A DNA stretch of 64,000 nt from Rhipicephalus microplus (taxonomy: Eukaryota; Arthropoda; Arachnida; Ixodida; Ixodidae): positions 89,588,317 through 89,652,316 of the forward strand of contig NC_134702.1 in the NCBI RefSeq assembly GCF_043290135.1, in the 5' to 3' direction. The first letter of the stretch is position 1; each line of letters starts with the position of its first letter. This document shows positions 45,621 to 56,281 of this stretch, in pieces. The notes under the pieces are model-generated. The model was given only the letters and a program-made list of their open reading frames with translations. It searched no databases and was not told the origin of the DNA. The position numbers and the translations under genes were made by a program.

Positions 45621-45973
45621 ATATGCTCCGCATCCTCCTCAGTGTTCCCCCGAGGGAAGCTGCGGGCAATTTTTTTGGTAGCGCTCTCCTGAAGCTACGA
45701 CAAATGCTGACAAGGTAAGCACACTATTTTACCAGCAAGGCTCCTTTTCCAAGGGTCACTGACTAAAAAATTAGGCATCTTTCTTTTCTGTTGCAATAAG
45801 TAGCTAACGAACCACTAATAAGGGCTCGAAAGCTCGTTTGCATAAACGCACGGTGGTTAATTACTCGAAGATGATTTTATAATACCGAGTCAGACTTTCA
45901 GTTTGATAGGACCCTGGGTGAAGATGTACCCAGAGTGGTTTTCGAGTAAACACAGCGGGCTACGTGAGCCCAG

Positions 45974-46394
45974 AAAAATCACAGCATATTCAAAGAGTGA
46001 ATGATGATTGGTGGAACGAAACGTTCATCCGTCAGTCCGTTCGTGTGTCCGTCCATCCGTGTGACCGTTGGTGCGTCCGTCCGTCCGTTCTTGTGTCTAT
46101 CTGTTCGCTCGTCTATCTGTCCATCCGTTCATGCGTCTATTCGTACGGCCGTCCTTCTGCCTGTCCATCCGTACACCCGTCTGTCTGTCTGTCCGTCCGT
46201 GCGTCCATCAGACCGTCCGTCCATCTGTATGTCCAAGAACCGCAATCTCACATCTTTTCGTCATGTATTCATCATATACAAGTACCGCCATCCAGGGGAC
46301 ATTCTAAGAACCACTCTCTCCGGTATGTGTCACCGGTGGTTACATACGACCACGCCCCGCACAAGCCACGTCATAAGGAGCTTCGCCCCTAAAA
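45974..46394 (+). repeat. Dispersed repeat (GGGCGAAGC family) with (TCCG)n core
   Basis: Starts aaaaatcacagcatattcaa and ends aaggagcttcgcccctaaaa, the same ends as 54799-54954 and the split copy at 3279-5531. The interior (46025-46230) is a degenerate GTCC/TCCG array; Ser/Pro/Cys-rich frames in all three phases are artefacts of it. Confidence 0.8.
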
Positions 46395-46795
46395 ACAGCG
46401 TGCACATGAGTACCGCGTCGAGAAATGTTATGAACATAGGCTTTCTGGGTGCTACTATAATTTCTTCCTAGACGTTGTAAATACACGTGACCTCACAAAA
46501 TTCCACTTCTGAGGCAACTGGCATCTGGCAACACCTGACATAACCTCGAGAACAGCCCAGTTACGTCATGCTAGAACAGCCCAGTTACGTCATGCTAATG
46601 CACACATGCGCGATTGCGGTCAGTATGCACCTGTTACTGCTAAGCTCCATGCACCGAAAAGGACACCTCGCGCAACCAAGTTCTGCCGCACCACTGCTGG
46701 TATGACGTCCCATTTTCCTTCTCGCACCAAGCACGTTTCCATTTTGAAATCACGCCGCATTACCAGGCCCCGAAAATTCAGCACTAGATTTGGTT

Positions 46796-46885
46796 TCAGG
46801 ACGGAGCCCTCCACTACGGCGTCTCTCACAATCTAATGGTGGTTTTGGGACGTTAAACCCCACAAATCAATCAATCAATCAATTT
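46796..46885 (+). repeat. Ruka SINE, 3' end
   Basis: Reads tcaggacggagccctccact, acggcgtctctcacaatcta, gggacgttaaaccccacaaa and a (TCAA)n tail; 5'-truncated. Confidence 0.88.
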
Positions 46886-47062
46886 GGTTTCAGGAAACAT
46901 ACGCGTTCTTAGCGGTTGCCGGGCTTCCTATGATATCTTTGAACGAAGTGAAACTAACGTGCATGTTCGCATTTATTGTTTTTAACCATTTTTTTACAAA
47001 TAAAAAGATCGATATTACATCAAGAACTCAATTTTTGGTTATATGTTCTTTCTATTTCTTAT
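46886..47062. other. Spacer before the terminal-exon candidate
   Basis: Nothing recognised. Confidence 0.4.
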
Positions 47063-47068
47063 TTTATT
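47063..47068 (-). terminator. Poly(A) signal downstream of the 47-kb terminal exon
   Basis: The minus strand gives AATAAA 35 nt after the stop codon of the exon at 47103-47255. Confidence 0.55.
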
Positions 47069-47102
47069 CATTTTACATTGCGTGAAGCGTCAGAAGACTT
47101 GC

Positions 47103-47255
47103 TTAGCGCTTGCCTCCAATCCCCCTTGCCAGTTGCTCCGTGATATCACAATTTAGATCGCGCTGGGTTGTCTTGCTCAGATAGCGTGCCATGTATGAAT
47201 ACGGCAAACACAAGGCATTTGATGTGGCGTGCAGTGAACAGAGGCCACTGTAGGC
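47103..47255 (-). CDS. Probable terminal exon of an unidentified gene
   Basis: Acceptor tggcttcatttaccag (right of 47255) is followed by 50 codons and TAA (47105-47103), with AATAAA 35 nt further on. The translation contains YSYMARYLSKTTQRDLNCD and ends ITEQLARGIGGKR, with three Cys in the first half. Codon use looks protein-coding and the stretch lacks stops only in this frame. I do not recognise the family. No upstream exon was found with confidence; the exon would be entered in phase 0. It could belong to a gene whose other exons lie in 47.3-53.7 kb. Confidence 0.45.
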   Translation of the reverse strand, partial: AYSGLCSLHATSNALCLPYSYMARYLSKTTQRDLNCDITEQLARGIGGKR

Positions 47256-47259
47256 CTGG

Positions 47260-48613
47260 TAAATGAAGCCAACCATGCATTAGAGGAAGATCGCTGAATC
47301 GGGGCATCACATCTTTTGCGCGGCTCTACAGTGTGTTAACCCAGGAATTCCCAGATCTGCGAATGGCTTCAAGGTTTTCTGGTGTACAAGGTGAGCACAA
47401 GTATTTGGGTCTGTTCTTTGAGCGGGTATTCATTCAGCATGAGAGCTTGAGTAAACACAGCTCTCTGCAAGCCTGACCGGACTGGCATAAGCGCATGTCG
47501 CTATACTAATTTCTGATGACGAGAGCCTATAGCTGCTGCTCTTAATATGTTTCATGAATGGTTTGAATGCTTGTTGACTCGGCTACAGAGTTTGTTCATC
47601 CTTTCTTTCGGCATGTAGTTCGAATGATTTCAAGCATTTATAGCCTCCTTTCTTTTCATGGGAATTCATATAGCCGGTTAGAATCTTTGTGGGCGTGTGC
47701 TCTAATACTGTCAATGAAATACGTGTAATGGACTTAGTGATGCTTTTAGAGATAATTGAACAGGGATTGTCACTGGAGCCATCAGTTGGACAAGTGGACA
47801 TTTCTTCCTCAAGGCAATGCCTTCACGAAAAGAACTCAACTAGCCGAAACATATTCTCCAGGTGCAGTCGCTGTTAGAGGTCTCTTAGCGCTTCACGCCG
47901 CAATCTTCCCCTGAACTACTGTCTTGTTTGGTATTCAAGATCTGAAAGCAAACATGCATCTCTCATAAGAAACGTGCCTCAAGTCCCACATGACCTACTC
48001 GCAAGTGCAACAGTTTTCCCATGGGTTCCGATATTATAGGGTCATTGGTCATTATGTCAATATTTCAGTTGTGCAATAATGCAACAGATTTTTTTCACTA
48101 CGCAAGTGTCTCTGTTTTAGGACAACACGTGTGATAAAAAAAAAGACGTTCATACTACTTGTGTTGATGGAGTTTTCTCTTATTGAAAAATTGGTCAGCT
48201 TTTGTTTGTCCACTTCACAACACGCGAACAACAGTTAAAAAGCTCGACTAAATTTAACAAATCGTAGCATTGCCCGAGTGGCTAGAGGACGGGCAAAAGC
48301 ACACTAACACTTTCCGCTTACATGCGAAGTGGAAAAAGGGGACTTTCGCATCAACCTTTCTCCCCGCGGTTCGCACTCTTTCCCTTCATCAGCTAGCCTA
48401 ACTAGTTACGTGATAAAATAAGTGTTTTGTTTATGAATTATTTTCAGTAGGATACCCGACCGGGGTGAGGGGTGGGTGGAAGTGGTGGAAACAGCGAAGC
48501 CACAGCGTTTCCACCCCATTGCAATACTACCGTGTCGCACCTGGCGCAGTGCATTGCCACTGATGGAGACGCTGCGATCCGCCACCGCACCGCCTGCCTA
48601 GCTAGCCAAGGGG
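47260..48613. other. Intergenic or intronic, nothing recognised
   Basis: Short frames only. At 48266-48300 the sequence gcccgagtggctagagg looks like a tRNA A box, but no matching B box or stem follows. Confidence 0.35.
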
Positions 48614-48771
48614 GCTATTCTGGACATTGTCGAATTCCGCCATGCTGTCAAATTTCGCCATTGATCGATCCTAATCGGCCAAGTGAACTTCTACGGCCTC
48701 CCTGATTGGCTTGAAATGTCGCCGTTACGAAATTTGACAATATGGCGGAATTAGACAATGTCCAGAATAGC
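48614..48771. mobile_element. Small fold-back (MITE-like) element with 44-bp inverted termini
   Basis: Arms 48614-48657 and 48728-48771 are reverse complements with about three mismatches, beginning gctattctggacattgtc and ending gacaatgtccagaatagc. The total length is 158 bp with a 70-bp centre. No ORF. Target duplication not clear. Confidence 0.85.
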
Positions 48772-48888
48772 AAGACAGGAAACGGCTCCAGCGAGCTGCA
48801 CGTGACAGCGCATGCGCTGTGAAGACACCGCGGCGGGCTTGCGCTTGGCTTCGTGCAACGGCTCAGCTCCGCCAGTTGTGGCGAAACG

Positions 48889-49080
48889 ATGAGCCGCGCT
48901 TGCCGAGCCGCCTTGGACGAGTTTAGAGAAGACAAGTTCACGTTGACCTTGCTGAACGGGAGGTCGCTGCAAAGTGATGTCACGGATTTTCGCTACAGTG
49001 AACTGCCGCCGAGGGCCACATTCACATCTGTTACCGAAACACAGAACAGCCGCTTCTACATCCACGACTTGAAACCTTGA
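48889..49080 (+). pseudogene. Possible endonuclease-domain fragment of a LINE or Helitron
   Basis: A 63-codon frame from ATG 48889 includes LTLLNGRSLQSDVTDF and, 15 residues later, TSVTETQNSRF. The pattern (L)LNxRSLxxxxxDF...LTET resembles the N-terminus of APE-type endonucleases found in LINEs and some Helitron or PIF1-linked proteins. The catalytic part beyond is absent. It is a weak match, and it could be an unrelated small ORF in a GC-rich stretch. Confidence 0.35.
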
Positions 49081-50721
49081 GCCACTAGCGCAAGCTATGC
49101 CCCCTTTTTTAGACGCTGCAAAACAGCTTTTTCTCGGGGCTGTGTACGTCCCTCAGACACCGTTCATTCCTCAACTGCATCGGCCAGATTTCCCTTCTCC
49201 TCGCGTGAGCGTGAAAAGCGAGAGGATAACATAAACGGTACACAGCATATACCCGAATTTACACACAAATCAAACATACACAAAAACATTCAAATGTAAA
49301 CAACAAATAGAAACACAACTGAACTTTAGCCCTGCTTCCCATCCGCAGGTGGTTACCTATAGCGTGATATAGTGCAATTCTTTTAAGTTACTGGTTTGCA
49401 GCTGGTGTCATAGTGGTGTACGTCACTTCTCTTTTGAAAGATTGCAGTGCCGCAAGCGATATCAGAAATAGCTGGAAATCTGTGCACAAGCACCATGTAT
49501 AGGGAAGCACATCCTGTAATTGCAAGAATGTGCACTCAGTTTATGCAATCGTTTTTGGTAGCAATGTATGTTGCGTTTCCTACTCCAATAACAATTCCTG
49601 CCGTAATACTTCTTGGAAAGTAGCAGCAGATAAAGAAAGAGCTGGAGCTCTGAAATGTTCCCCGCTGTTTTATTGCCGCGAAAGTTGTTTGTTAACCTTG
49701 AATATTTTATGTACAGTGTAAGACGCTACAAATACATAACATAACGCCTGAAACAAAGTCAAAACTGTGCCCAACATCTTTGTCACTGAGTGCGATATTC
49801 AGTAATGTGGCATTGTTTTCGACTAAACAGACCTATTAAAACAAAATAGGCCAGCTTTTTCATTATTCAAGTAACCTAGAGAAATAGCTGTTCCTGTTTA
49901 CCACTTCCTGTGGCAACAGTTCTCAGACTGAGCGCCGTATTGACCAACTTGCTGCAGTTGAATAATTACATGAAAACCAGTTCTTCATTTATTTATTAAC
50001 ACACGCTGAACAAGGCGTTTCATGCCTCAGCTGTTTCAGGCAGTGTCTTCTCTATGTTGCAATACCATGAATATTCTTAGCAAAATCACTGATAATTTCC
50101 ACTTCTATGTATTATTACAAAAACTGGGGACTTCACAAAAGCCCGTTAACAAGGGTACCTGTTTCATTTCTAGAAAATCTACGATGTGACTTTCAGACGC
50201 GGAGAATCCGTAACACCACTTAGACAAGGCGTGGTGGTTAGACAAGGCGCGGTGGAGGTGTTGTGTTCGTTCGTGCGCTTGCATCTTTCGCATCCAATGT
50301 AAACAATCTCTCGCTCGGCAGCTATTGAAAGACTCCTTATAGGCCACCGCTAGCTGGATGGTTACCACCGCAACTACCATACACATTTTTTTTTGCTGGC
50401 GCCTGCATCAAATTCCCGTGGCCCTCTACAGAGGTTACACCTATGCTCTCCAAGCTAGAACATAACTGCATGCCCAAAACGCCGGCTCTGAAAACATCGT
50501 AGTTGGCTGTCAACATAGTCGACGAACTCGGCACTGGTAAAATATGAACTAATCATCTACCATCAGGCTATTCGATATTTGAAGTGAACGTGAGAATCTC
50601 GTGTTTGGCGCCATTGAATTCTTATGCAAATGCAGTGGTTAGGGCACGCTGAATGATTTTTCTTTCATGAAACATACCAGCTGTCATATAGGCGGGTACT
50701 TTTCTTACCGAGTTTCATTTT
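49081..50721. other. Intergenic, nothing recognised
   Basis: AT-rich sequence with short frames; no exon, SINE head or LINE domain found. Confidence 0.35.
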
Positions 50722-51403
50722 GGGAAGGAAGGAAGGAAGGAAGGAAGGAAGGAAGGAAGGAAGGAAGGAAGGAAGGAAGGAAGGAAGGAAGGAAGGAAGG
50801 AAGGAAGGAAGGAAGGAAGGAAGGAAGGAAGGAAGGAAGGAAGGAAGGAAGGAAGGAAGGAAGGAAGGAAGGAAGGAAGGAAGGAAGGAAGGAAGGAAGG
50901 AAGGAAGGAAGGAAGGAAGGAAGGAAGGAAGGAAGGAAGGAAGGAAGGAAGGAAGGAAGGAAGGAAGGAAGGAAGGAAGGAAGGAAGGAAGGAAGGAAGG
51001 AAGGAAGGAAGGAAGGAAGGAAGGAAGGAAGGAAGGAAGGAAGGAAGGAAGGAAGGAAGGAAGGAAGGAAGGAAGGAAGGAAGGAAGGAAGGAAGGAAGG
51101 AAGGAAGGAAGGAAGGAAGGAAGGAAGGAAGGAAGGAAGGAAGGAAGGAAGGAAGGAAGGAAGGAAGGAAGGAAGGAAGGAAGGAAGGAAGGAAGGAAGG
51201 AAGGAAGGAAGGAAGGAAGGAAGGAAGGAAGGAAGGAAGGAAGGAAGGAAGGAAGGAAGGAAGGAAGGAAGGAAGGAAGGAAGGAAGGAAGGAAGGAAGG
51301 AAGGGAGGGAGGGAGGGAGGGAGGGAGGGAGGGAGGGAGGGAGGGAGGAAGGAAGGAAGGAAGGAAGGAAGGAAGGAAGGAAGGAAGGAAGGAAGGAAGG
51401 AAG
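50722..51403. repeat. (AAGG)n microsatellite of about 680 bp with a (GGGA)n block
   Basis: About 145 perfect AAGG units (50722-51302), then about 11 GGGA units (51303-51348), then AAGG again to 51403. It directly abuts the 3' UTR of the I-clade LINE fragment to its right (minus strand), so it is that element's 3' tail, hugely expanded. Lys/Glu/Gly and Phe/Leu/Pro/Ser frames of about 240-267 codons across it are not genes. Confidence 0.97.
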
Positions 51404-52165
51404 GTTAACCAGGAACATGCCCGGGTCGCTACCCTACACCGGGGGATAGGATAAGGGGAGTATAACAATGAGAGAAAGATGCAAGAGAAGGGAAAGAGAA
51501 AAAAAAAATGTCAGGCGATGGGCTGACGCGTAAGCAGCGGTGGCACTACACAAAAGTTACAGGCGTTCACACAGGGCCGTAGTCCCCAAAAAGCACAATA
51601 TGGCTTTGACTGCCTTTTCAGCCGATGAAAGACGAGGACAGTGCTCCAGCAGCATCTGCAGTGACAGTGGCTGATCATCCTATTGTCGCAACGCATTGAA
51701 AAGTGTTTGTCTCTCCGAAGCGAATCTAGGGCAATGGCATAGCAGATGCCCGATGTCTTTTTCGGTGCCACAGACGTCGCATTGCGCACTGTCGGTCACT
51801 TCAATGAGGGTTGTATATACTTTTTTGAAGACAACCCCGAAGAAAATATTTTCCAGTTAAGGGTTTATTTGATGGATTTTTTTTTATATGTCTTATGCTT
51901 GGGGTATTCCACTCCAGCAGACACAGACTGTCTGCCAGGGGACGAAGTTGCCTTGCAGTGCCTCACCTTGACAGAAGAATCGGAAGGGTGTGCTCTTCTT
52001 GGCAGGATGTGCGAGCCTTTTTGTCTGCGGAATCACTGCCACTTTCCCCACAATGACCAGGTAACCACTGAAAATTGACCTCGTGGCTTGTCTCGGTGAC
52101 GTGGGGAAGACGTTTGACAACCGGGTACGTTAGGACTCTTTCAACAATGATTGGGTTCATACTAC
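51404..52165 (-). mobile_element. I-clade LINE, 3' fragment
   Basis: On the minus strand, RNase H sequence FQWLPGHCGESGSDSADKKA (about 52060) is followed by decayed C-terminal sequence. The 3' UTR signature with ggtgtagggtagcgacccgg and cctggttaacc follows. This is the same family as 21183-26569 and 10212-12135. It is 5'-truncated within RNase H. Confidence 0.88.
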
Positions 52166-52463
52166 CGATATCTTGCTTTCTAGAAGCATGTTCGCATGTC
52201 CTTCTATCTCTATTTTTAAGACCAATGCTCTATGTCCTGTCAAATAACTTTCAATTGGGGCTACAGCGAATCAGTGTTGGCGTATTAAGCAATAAGGTTC
52301 ACTCATCTTTAATCAGCGCTTTGGGAAGTTGGTGTTGTTAGCTATTGAATGCCCACTATGTATATCTTGTATACGAATCAAACAATTTGAATACCACCCT
52401 CGCCCATGTCTAAGTCTGAAAGGTCCACTTTTCTGTGGTCCCCGGTGATAGCTAATTCTTTAC
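52166..52463. other. Spacer, nothing recognised
   Basis: No feature seen. Confidence 0.4.
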
Positions 52464-52671
52464 AGTGTCCATTTTATTGTCACTTGTTCTCAAGCACACC
52501 AGTGCAAACCATCCAGCGCTTCTGACTCAGTGTAACTACCAGTTTCGGCAGTTCTGCAGGGCCTTTCGATGCCACGGTTACCCAGCACCCGCTGCTCTCA
52601 GATATAAGAAGCACCTTTTCGATTCGTTTGGTGCCTTGAAAAATTTGATAATTCAGCAGAGAGGAAAATAA
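52464..52671 (+). pseudogene. Possible retroelement fragment with an RCHGYP motif
   Basis: A 67-codon frame ending TAA contains NYQFRQFCRAFRCHGYPAPA. A helix followed by (R)xxGYP occurs between RT and the GIY-YIG region of Penelope-like elements and in some other retroelements. There is an acceptor-like ttctttacag at its left end, so an exon is an alternative. Identity is weak. Confidence 0.3.
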
Positions 52672-52889
52672 CGCATGCAGAGACACTTATCAGCATATTT
52701 GTCACATTCTTCATCTGCAGTTCATTAGGCGCAAAGTTATTACGCTTGAGGGAAGAGGAAAACATATCACTCATTTTTGTAGTGGCTTTATTGCGATGGT
52801 CGAAAATGCAACACAATGGCATAAAAATATTCATACATCACGCACATACATGATTATGTAACACAATGATGGAGAACAATATCGAAATT

Positions 52890-53085
52890 TGGTAAACCCG
52901 AAGTTTGTGGTTCAGATACCGACAGCTGCGGCCACTTTTCGATGGAAGCGAAATGGTAGATGCTTGTGTACTTTGCGATATGAATGCACGTCAAATAACA
53001 ACTGATGATGGAAATTTCTAGGGCCCTCTGATGCACCGTCTTTCATAATCTTATCCCTGTTTTGAGGCCTAAAACCCTTGATAAC
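52890..53085 (+). repeat. Degenerate Ruka-like SINE
   Basis: Landmarks gcggccacttttcgatggaa, gaaatttctagggccctctg and tctttcataatcttat occur in SINE order. Confidence 0.6.
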
Positions 53086-53753
53086 AACATAGCAATTTGG
53101 TGAACTGCATCTTCTAAGTATGCTGAAAACGCTGGCTTTAGTTGCACAGCTCTTCGATGCAAAAATTATCAGTGGAGCTTGTGGAAGACCTTAATAAACC
53201 TAGCAAAAAATTTTTCGTCTACTCTGCTCAACAGAAAAGTTTGCGCACTGAAGAATTTGCGTACCGAAGAACTCTGTGTAAGTTTGCAAGACTTTCTTTG
53301 GAACAAAATTTACGAAATCCTAATACTACTTCTACGACTTAGGGGCCTGTTCATTCAATCAAAATCCCGCTCACTGCATTTTTTAATATTACGATAATAT
53401 CTTGTGCCTCACAGTGCAAGGGCCACCTACAGAAAGTTTTCTCAGTACGATGGGACAAACTTCTCTAAACCCAATCGTAGCAGTTGTGAATAGGATGATC
53501 AGCATACGACAAACGCTGCAGTTTAAAAATTGTGCTGGTCTCGGGGGCACTTAAAGCCCCTTAACGTATAGTAAAACAGCCGTCACGCTGACGAAAGAAC
53601 CAAGCACTCTTACATTTCATATCCCTGGAGATATTTTCAACACCACGGAGGCACTGTCTTCGTCATCAGATGCTTCCACTGAGCGTTCTGAGAGTCCACA
53701 ATTGACGCCACGAGGAAATGTAAGGTACCCGCACCAATTGTTCAGCTGCTCAC

Positions 53754-53969
53754 TCAACAGCGTGAAAATACACCGTCTTCGATTATGATCTGTGGCTTCA
53801 CGACACCGCCATTTTGTTGCGTTTGGTGTTCCGGCTTCCTCGCACTCCCGCCTCCAATAAGTCTGCTGAAAATGAATTTGTCCAGAGCGGCCGTCGGAGC
53901 TTCGCACGCCAGGAAAGCGAAGTATGCCAGCAGGTAAGTCCACACGAGAAATGCAAATAATAACGTGAA
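53754..53969 (-). CDS. NRF-6-like acyltransferase gene B, last exon
   Basis: The acceptor is a long pyrimidine tract, ccttttttttttcag (right of 53969), entered in phase 0 as the previous coding exon requires. It encodes FTLLFAFLVWTYLLAYFAFL followed by ACEAPTAALDKFIFSRL and a 35-residue hydrophilic tail to TGA (53756-53754). The last membrane helix followed by C/xEAPxxxLDK is the standard end of the acyltransferase-3 domain in NRF proteins, where a Glu-x-Pro closes the final helix. The cytosolic tail is Gln/Gly rich. No AATAAA is evident within 150 bp of the stop. Confidence 0.9.
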   Translation of the reverse strand, partial: FTLLFAFLVWTYLLAYFAFLACEAPTAALDKFIFSRLIGGGSARKPEHQTQQNGGVVKPQIIIEDGVFSRC

Positions 53970-54365
53970 CTGAAAAAAAAAAGGAAAAAGTGAAGGAGCA
54001 TCAAAGTGCGAAAACATGTTGTATGTTCTGCAACAATACATATTAACATCTTATGACCACTTTTTTACGCAGTTGAACAATTTTTTTTATTTTCCTATTC
54101 GAGTCAGCGATATTTTAGGTTAATCTCACAACATCCATGTGATGTCAGTCTGGGAAACATTAGGTAGCACATTAAGCGTGCATCATAATTGGAAGCACTG
54201 GCGTGCATATCGAGTTTCTTTCGTTTTTTCAAAAGCCGGGATTGATGGCATACTGACAATGTTATCGCCAGATGAGCACCCATGACTTCAAAATGGAAAT
54301 TTCTCTCACATGACTACACTGTAAGGACTCATGATTTTGTGGCGAGTAAGCCGCGGAATCTTGAT

Positions 54366-54545
54366 TGATATGTGGGGTTGAACGTCCCGAAACCACCGTA
54401 TGATTATGAGAGACGCCGAAGTGAAGAGATCCGTAAATTTCGACCACCTGGGGTTCTTTAACGTGCACCCAAATCTGAGCACACGGGCCTACAACATTTC
54501 CGCCTCCATCGGAAATACAGCCGCCACAGCCGGGAGCCGTGGAAT
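54366..54545 (-). repeat. Ruka SINE lacking the tRNA-like head
   Basis: The minus strand ends gggacgttcaaccccacata; the body includes the reverse of ccacctggggttctttaacg. The head is missing past 54545. Lies downstream of no gene; in the intron of gene B. Confidence 0.85.
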
Positions 54546-54798
54546 CTCGACGATAGTCTACAGAAGATGTCAAGATAGGACGCGAGTGAACTGGCGGAAC
54601 TTGGTATCGTTCGGCCAACCACAGGGTTAGTACAGACAGAAGAAAAGCTCTCCGTAGGACCTGCGCGTTAGAATCGCTGACCTTAACGGTGCCGCCATAG
54701 CCAGGATTATACTACCCTGCATACGGTACCAGTTCCTCAGACGTTATGAAGGCTGTAGAATTCAGTTTTTATAGGACCTAGTTAGGGTGATGTCAAGT

Positions 54799-54954
54799 AA
54801 AAAATCGCAGCATATTCACGGTGTGAATTACGATAAGTGGGCCGAAGCGTCCATTCATCCATCCGTCCGTCCGTCTGTCTGTCTGTGGATGTGCTGTGCT
54901 CGCTACGCCGGAGGAACGCACTGCCCTAGACCATAAGGAGCTTTGCCCCTAAAA
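54799..54954 (+). repeat. Dispersed repeat (GGGCGAAGC family), short copy
   Basis: Starts aaaaatcgcagcatattcac and ends taaggagctttgcccctaaa, with a brief (TCCG)n/(TCTG)n core. Same family as 45974-46394. Confidence 0.8.
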
Positions 54955-55148
54955 GTCCAGCTGAAACACTATTGTCAACAGAAAGTGCGGACGATGGTGT
55001 GTGCACTCCGATTCACAAAGCCCGCAATCAGTTTCGAAATTTTGAACTTAAGTGGATATGGTGGCACCATCTAGCAAAAGAGGCCGCAAACACTACTTCC
55101 TGTGCTACGCGCACTTGAGTACTACACTACGTAAATTACCTCACTTAC

Positions 55149-55298
55149 CTGAATAGTCTTAAATTCTTTCGTAAAATATTCCGAATAAACATTAAAGCCT
55201 GTTCGCTCATCTATCACGTGTAGAAATGCCCGTGTTTCATTTATAGTATAAATATTGGTAGCGTCGCCTGGCATGACCTTCTGTCGTTCTTTAGGTAA
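55149..55298 (-). CDS. Unassigned cassette-like exon inside gene B
   Basis: Exactly 150 nt lie between a good acceptor (gtcattgctgcttgtgcag, right of 55298) and a consensus donor GTAAGT (55148-55143). The frame is open from phase 0 to phase 0: LPKERQKVMPGDATNIYTIN, then ETRAFLHVIDERTGFNVYSE and YFTKEFKTIQ. Both neighbouring gene B exons also meet in phase 0, so inclusion would add 50 residues without breaking the frame. It does not look like any part of NRF proteins that I know and would fall between the last two membrane helices. It may be an alternative exon, part of a nested gene, or a decoy. Confidence 0.45.
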
Positions 55299-56281
55299 CT
55301 GCACAAGCAGCAATGACAATGGCAGTGAGAAGGTCTGACTTTGTAGGCAGTGTTCGATTCAGCTTTTTTTTTTGTAGTGCCAACACTATCGCTGCGGGGC
55401 AAAACTAACAGCCGCAACATAATGCCCGTAGCAATGTTGTTTCGCATTAACCATCTTAAATTGTAAGCGACTAAGAGGACGACGTTTCCGCGACATACAC
55501 TAAAATGTGAAAGCCTGCTAGAAGCAAAATGATAATGCAAAGCATCATGAATTATTTCGCTACCGTTTGACGATGAACATTAAACCTTGGTGAGTACTCG
55601 CGAGATATAAAAACATAATTATGATTTTTAATAACGATTACTGATGAAGCTGCCGGCTACATTCGAGATATCTGCTGCTGCACATATGTTTGCTCGTCAA
55701 TCTTTACATGTGAAACTTGGGTGGTCATAAAAGACGAAACATCAGTGAGCTACGTTCTATGGCGCGCTTCTGCAGTAATTGGTGATTGTCACCTGATAAG
55801 TATTCAGGAGAAGTTGAAAGAAAAATTTACAGATACAAAATTCTGTCTAGATACGTGGACACTTTTAACTAGCCGTTTATTTTTTTTATTGCTCCATCTT
55901 GAAAATGTGTTCATATCTCGTGAACCACTTTACCTTCTACATATCCAGAATCAAATAAAATGCACTACTTACACGAAAAAAAAAATCTACAATTTCTGCA
56001 TTTGGTTTGAACACATATCAAGCACCTTAGGGAACTTCTACTACTTAGCAGTCATTAACTATACATGAAGCGCTGCAACTGGTGCTTTGACGTAGAAACG
56101 CACACCTTTTACGAAGAGGCGGGGCCTTAAGAGGTATATGGTAATTGAAGTCTAAATAAAAAATTCTAACCCTAACATGTACACAAACATTTATTCATTT
56201 AATAATAGTAAGCTTTATATGTAGACCTAAATAAATACATAAATAAATAAATAAAATATAAATGTATGTTTTTTCTCTTAC

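Larger units (their letters stand above)
44987..45634 (+). mobile_element. Element with 12-bp terminal inverted repeats and an internal TATA promoter
   Basis: The ends are perfect inverted repeats, gatgcggagcat (44987-44998) and atgctccgcatc (45623-45634). Inside are a duplicated pyrimidine-rich unit (45055-45150), three repeats built on catgcgccgt (45185-45300), a TATATATA box (45302-45309) with an initiator-like ctcagttg about 25 bp on, and an ORF of 46 codons (45390-45530, MNSNESTNTMIDVPSTSAAL...). The ORF end overlaps tandem 60/61-bp repeats that each contain a GTAAGT donor (45527, 45588). This resembles a transcribed non-autonomous element or a domesticated promoter-first-exon cassette. 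No target duplication is obvious. Confidence 0.55.

Noticed and set aside
45964..46471. Three overlapping Ser/Pro/Cys/Val-rich frames of 79-156 codons
   Set aside because: They lie in a degenerate TCCG array inside a dispersed repeat; all three phases are open, as expected of the repeat.
50665..51468. Several overlapping open frames of about 240-267 codons on both strands
   Set aside because: They are translations of the AAGG/GGGA microsatellite; all frames of such a repeat are open.
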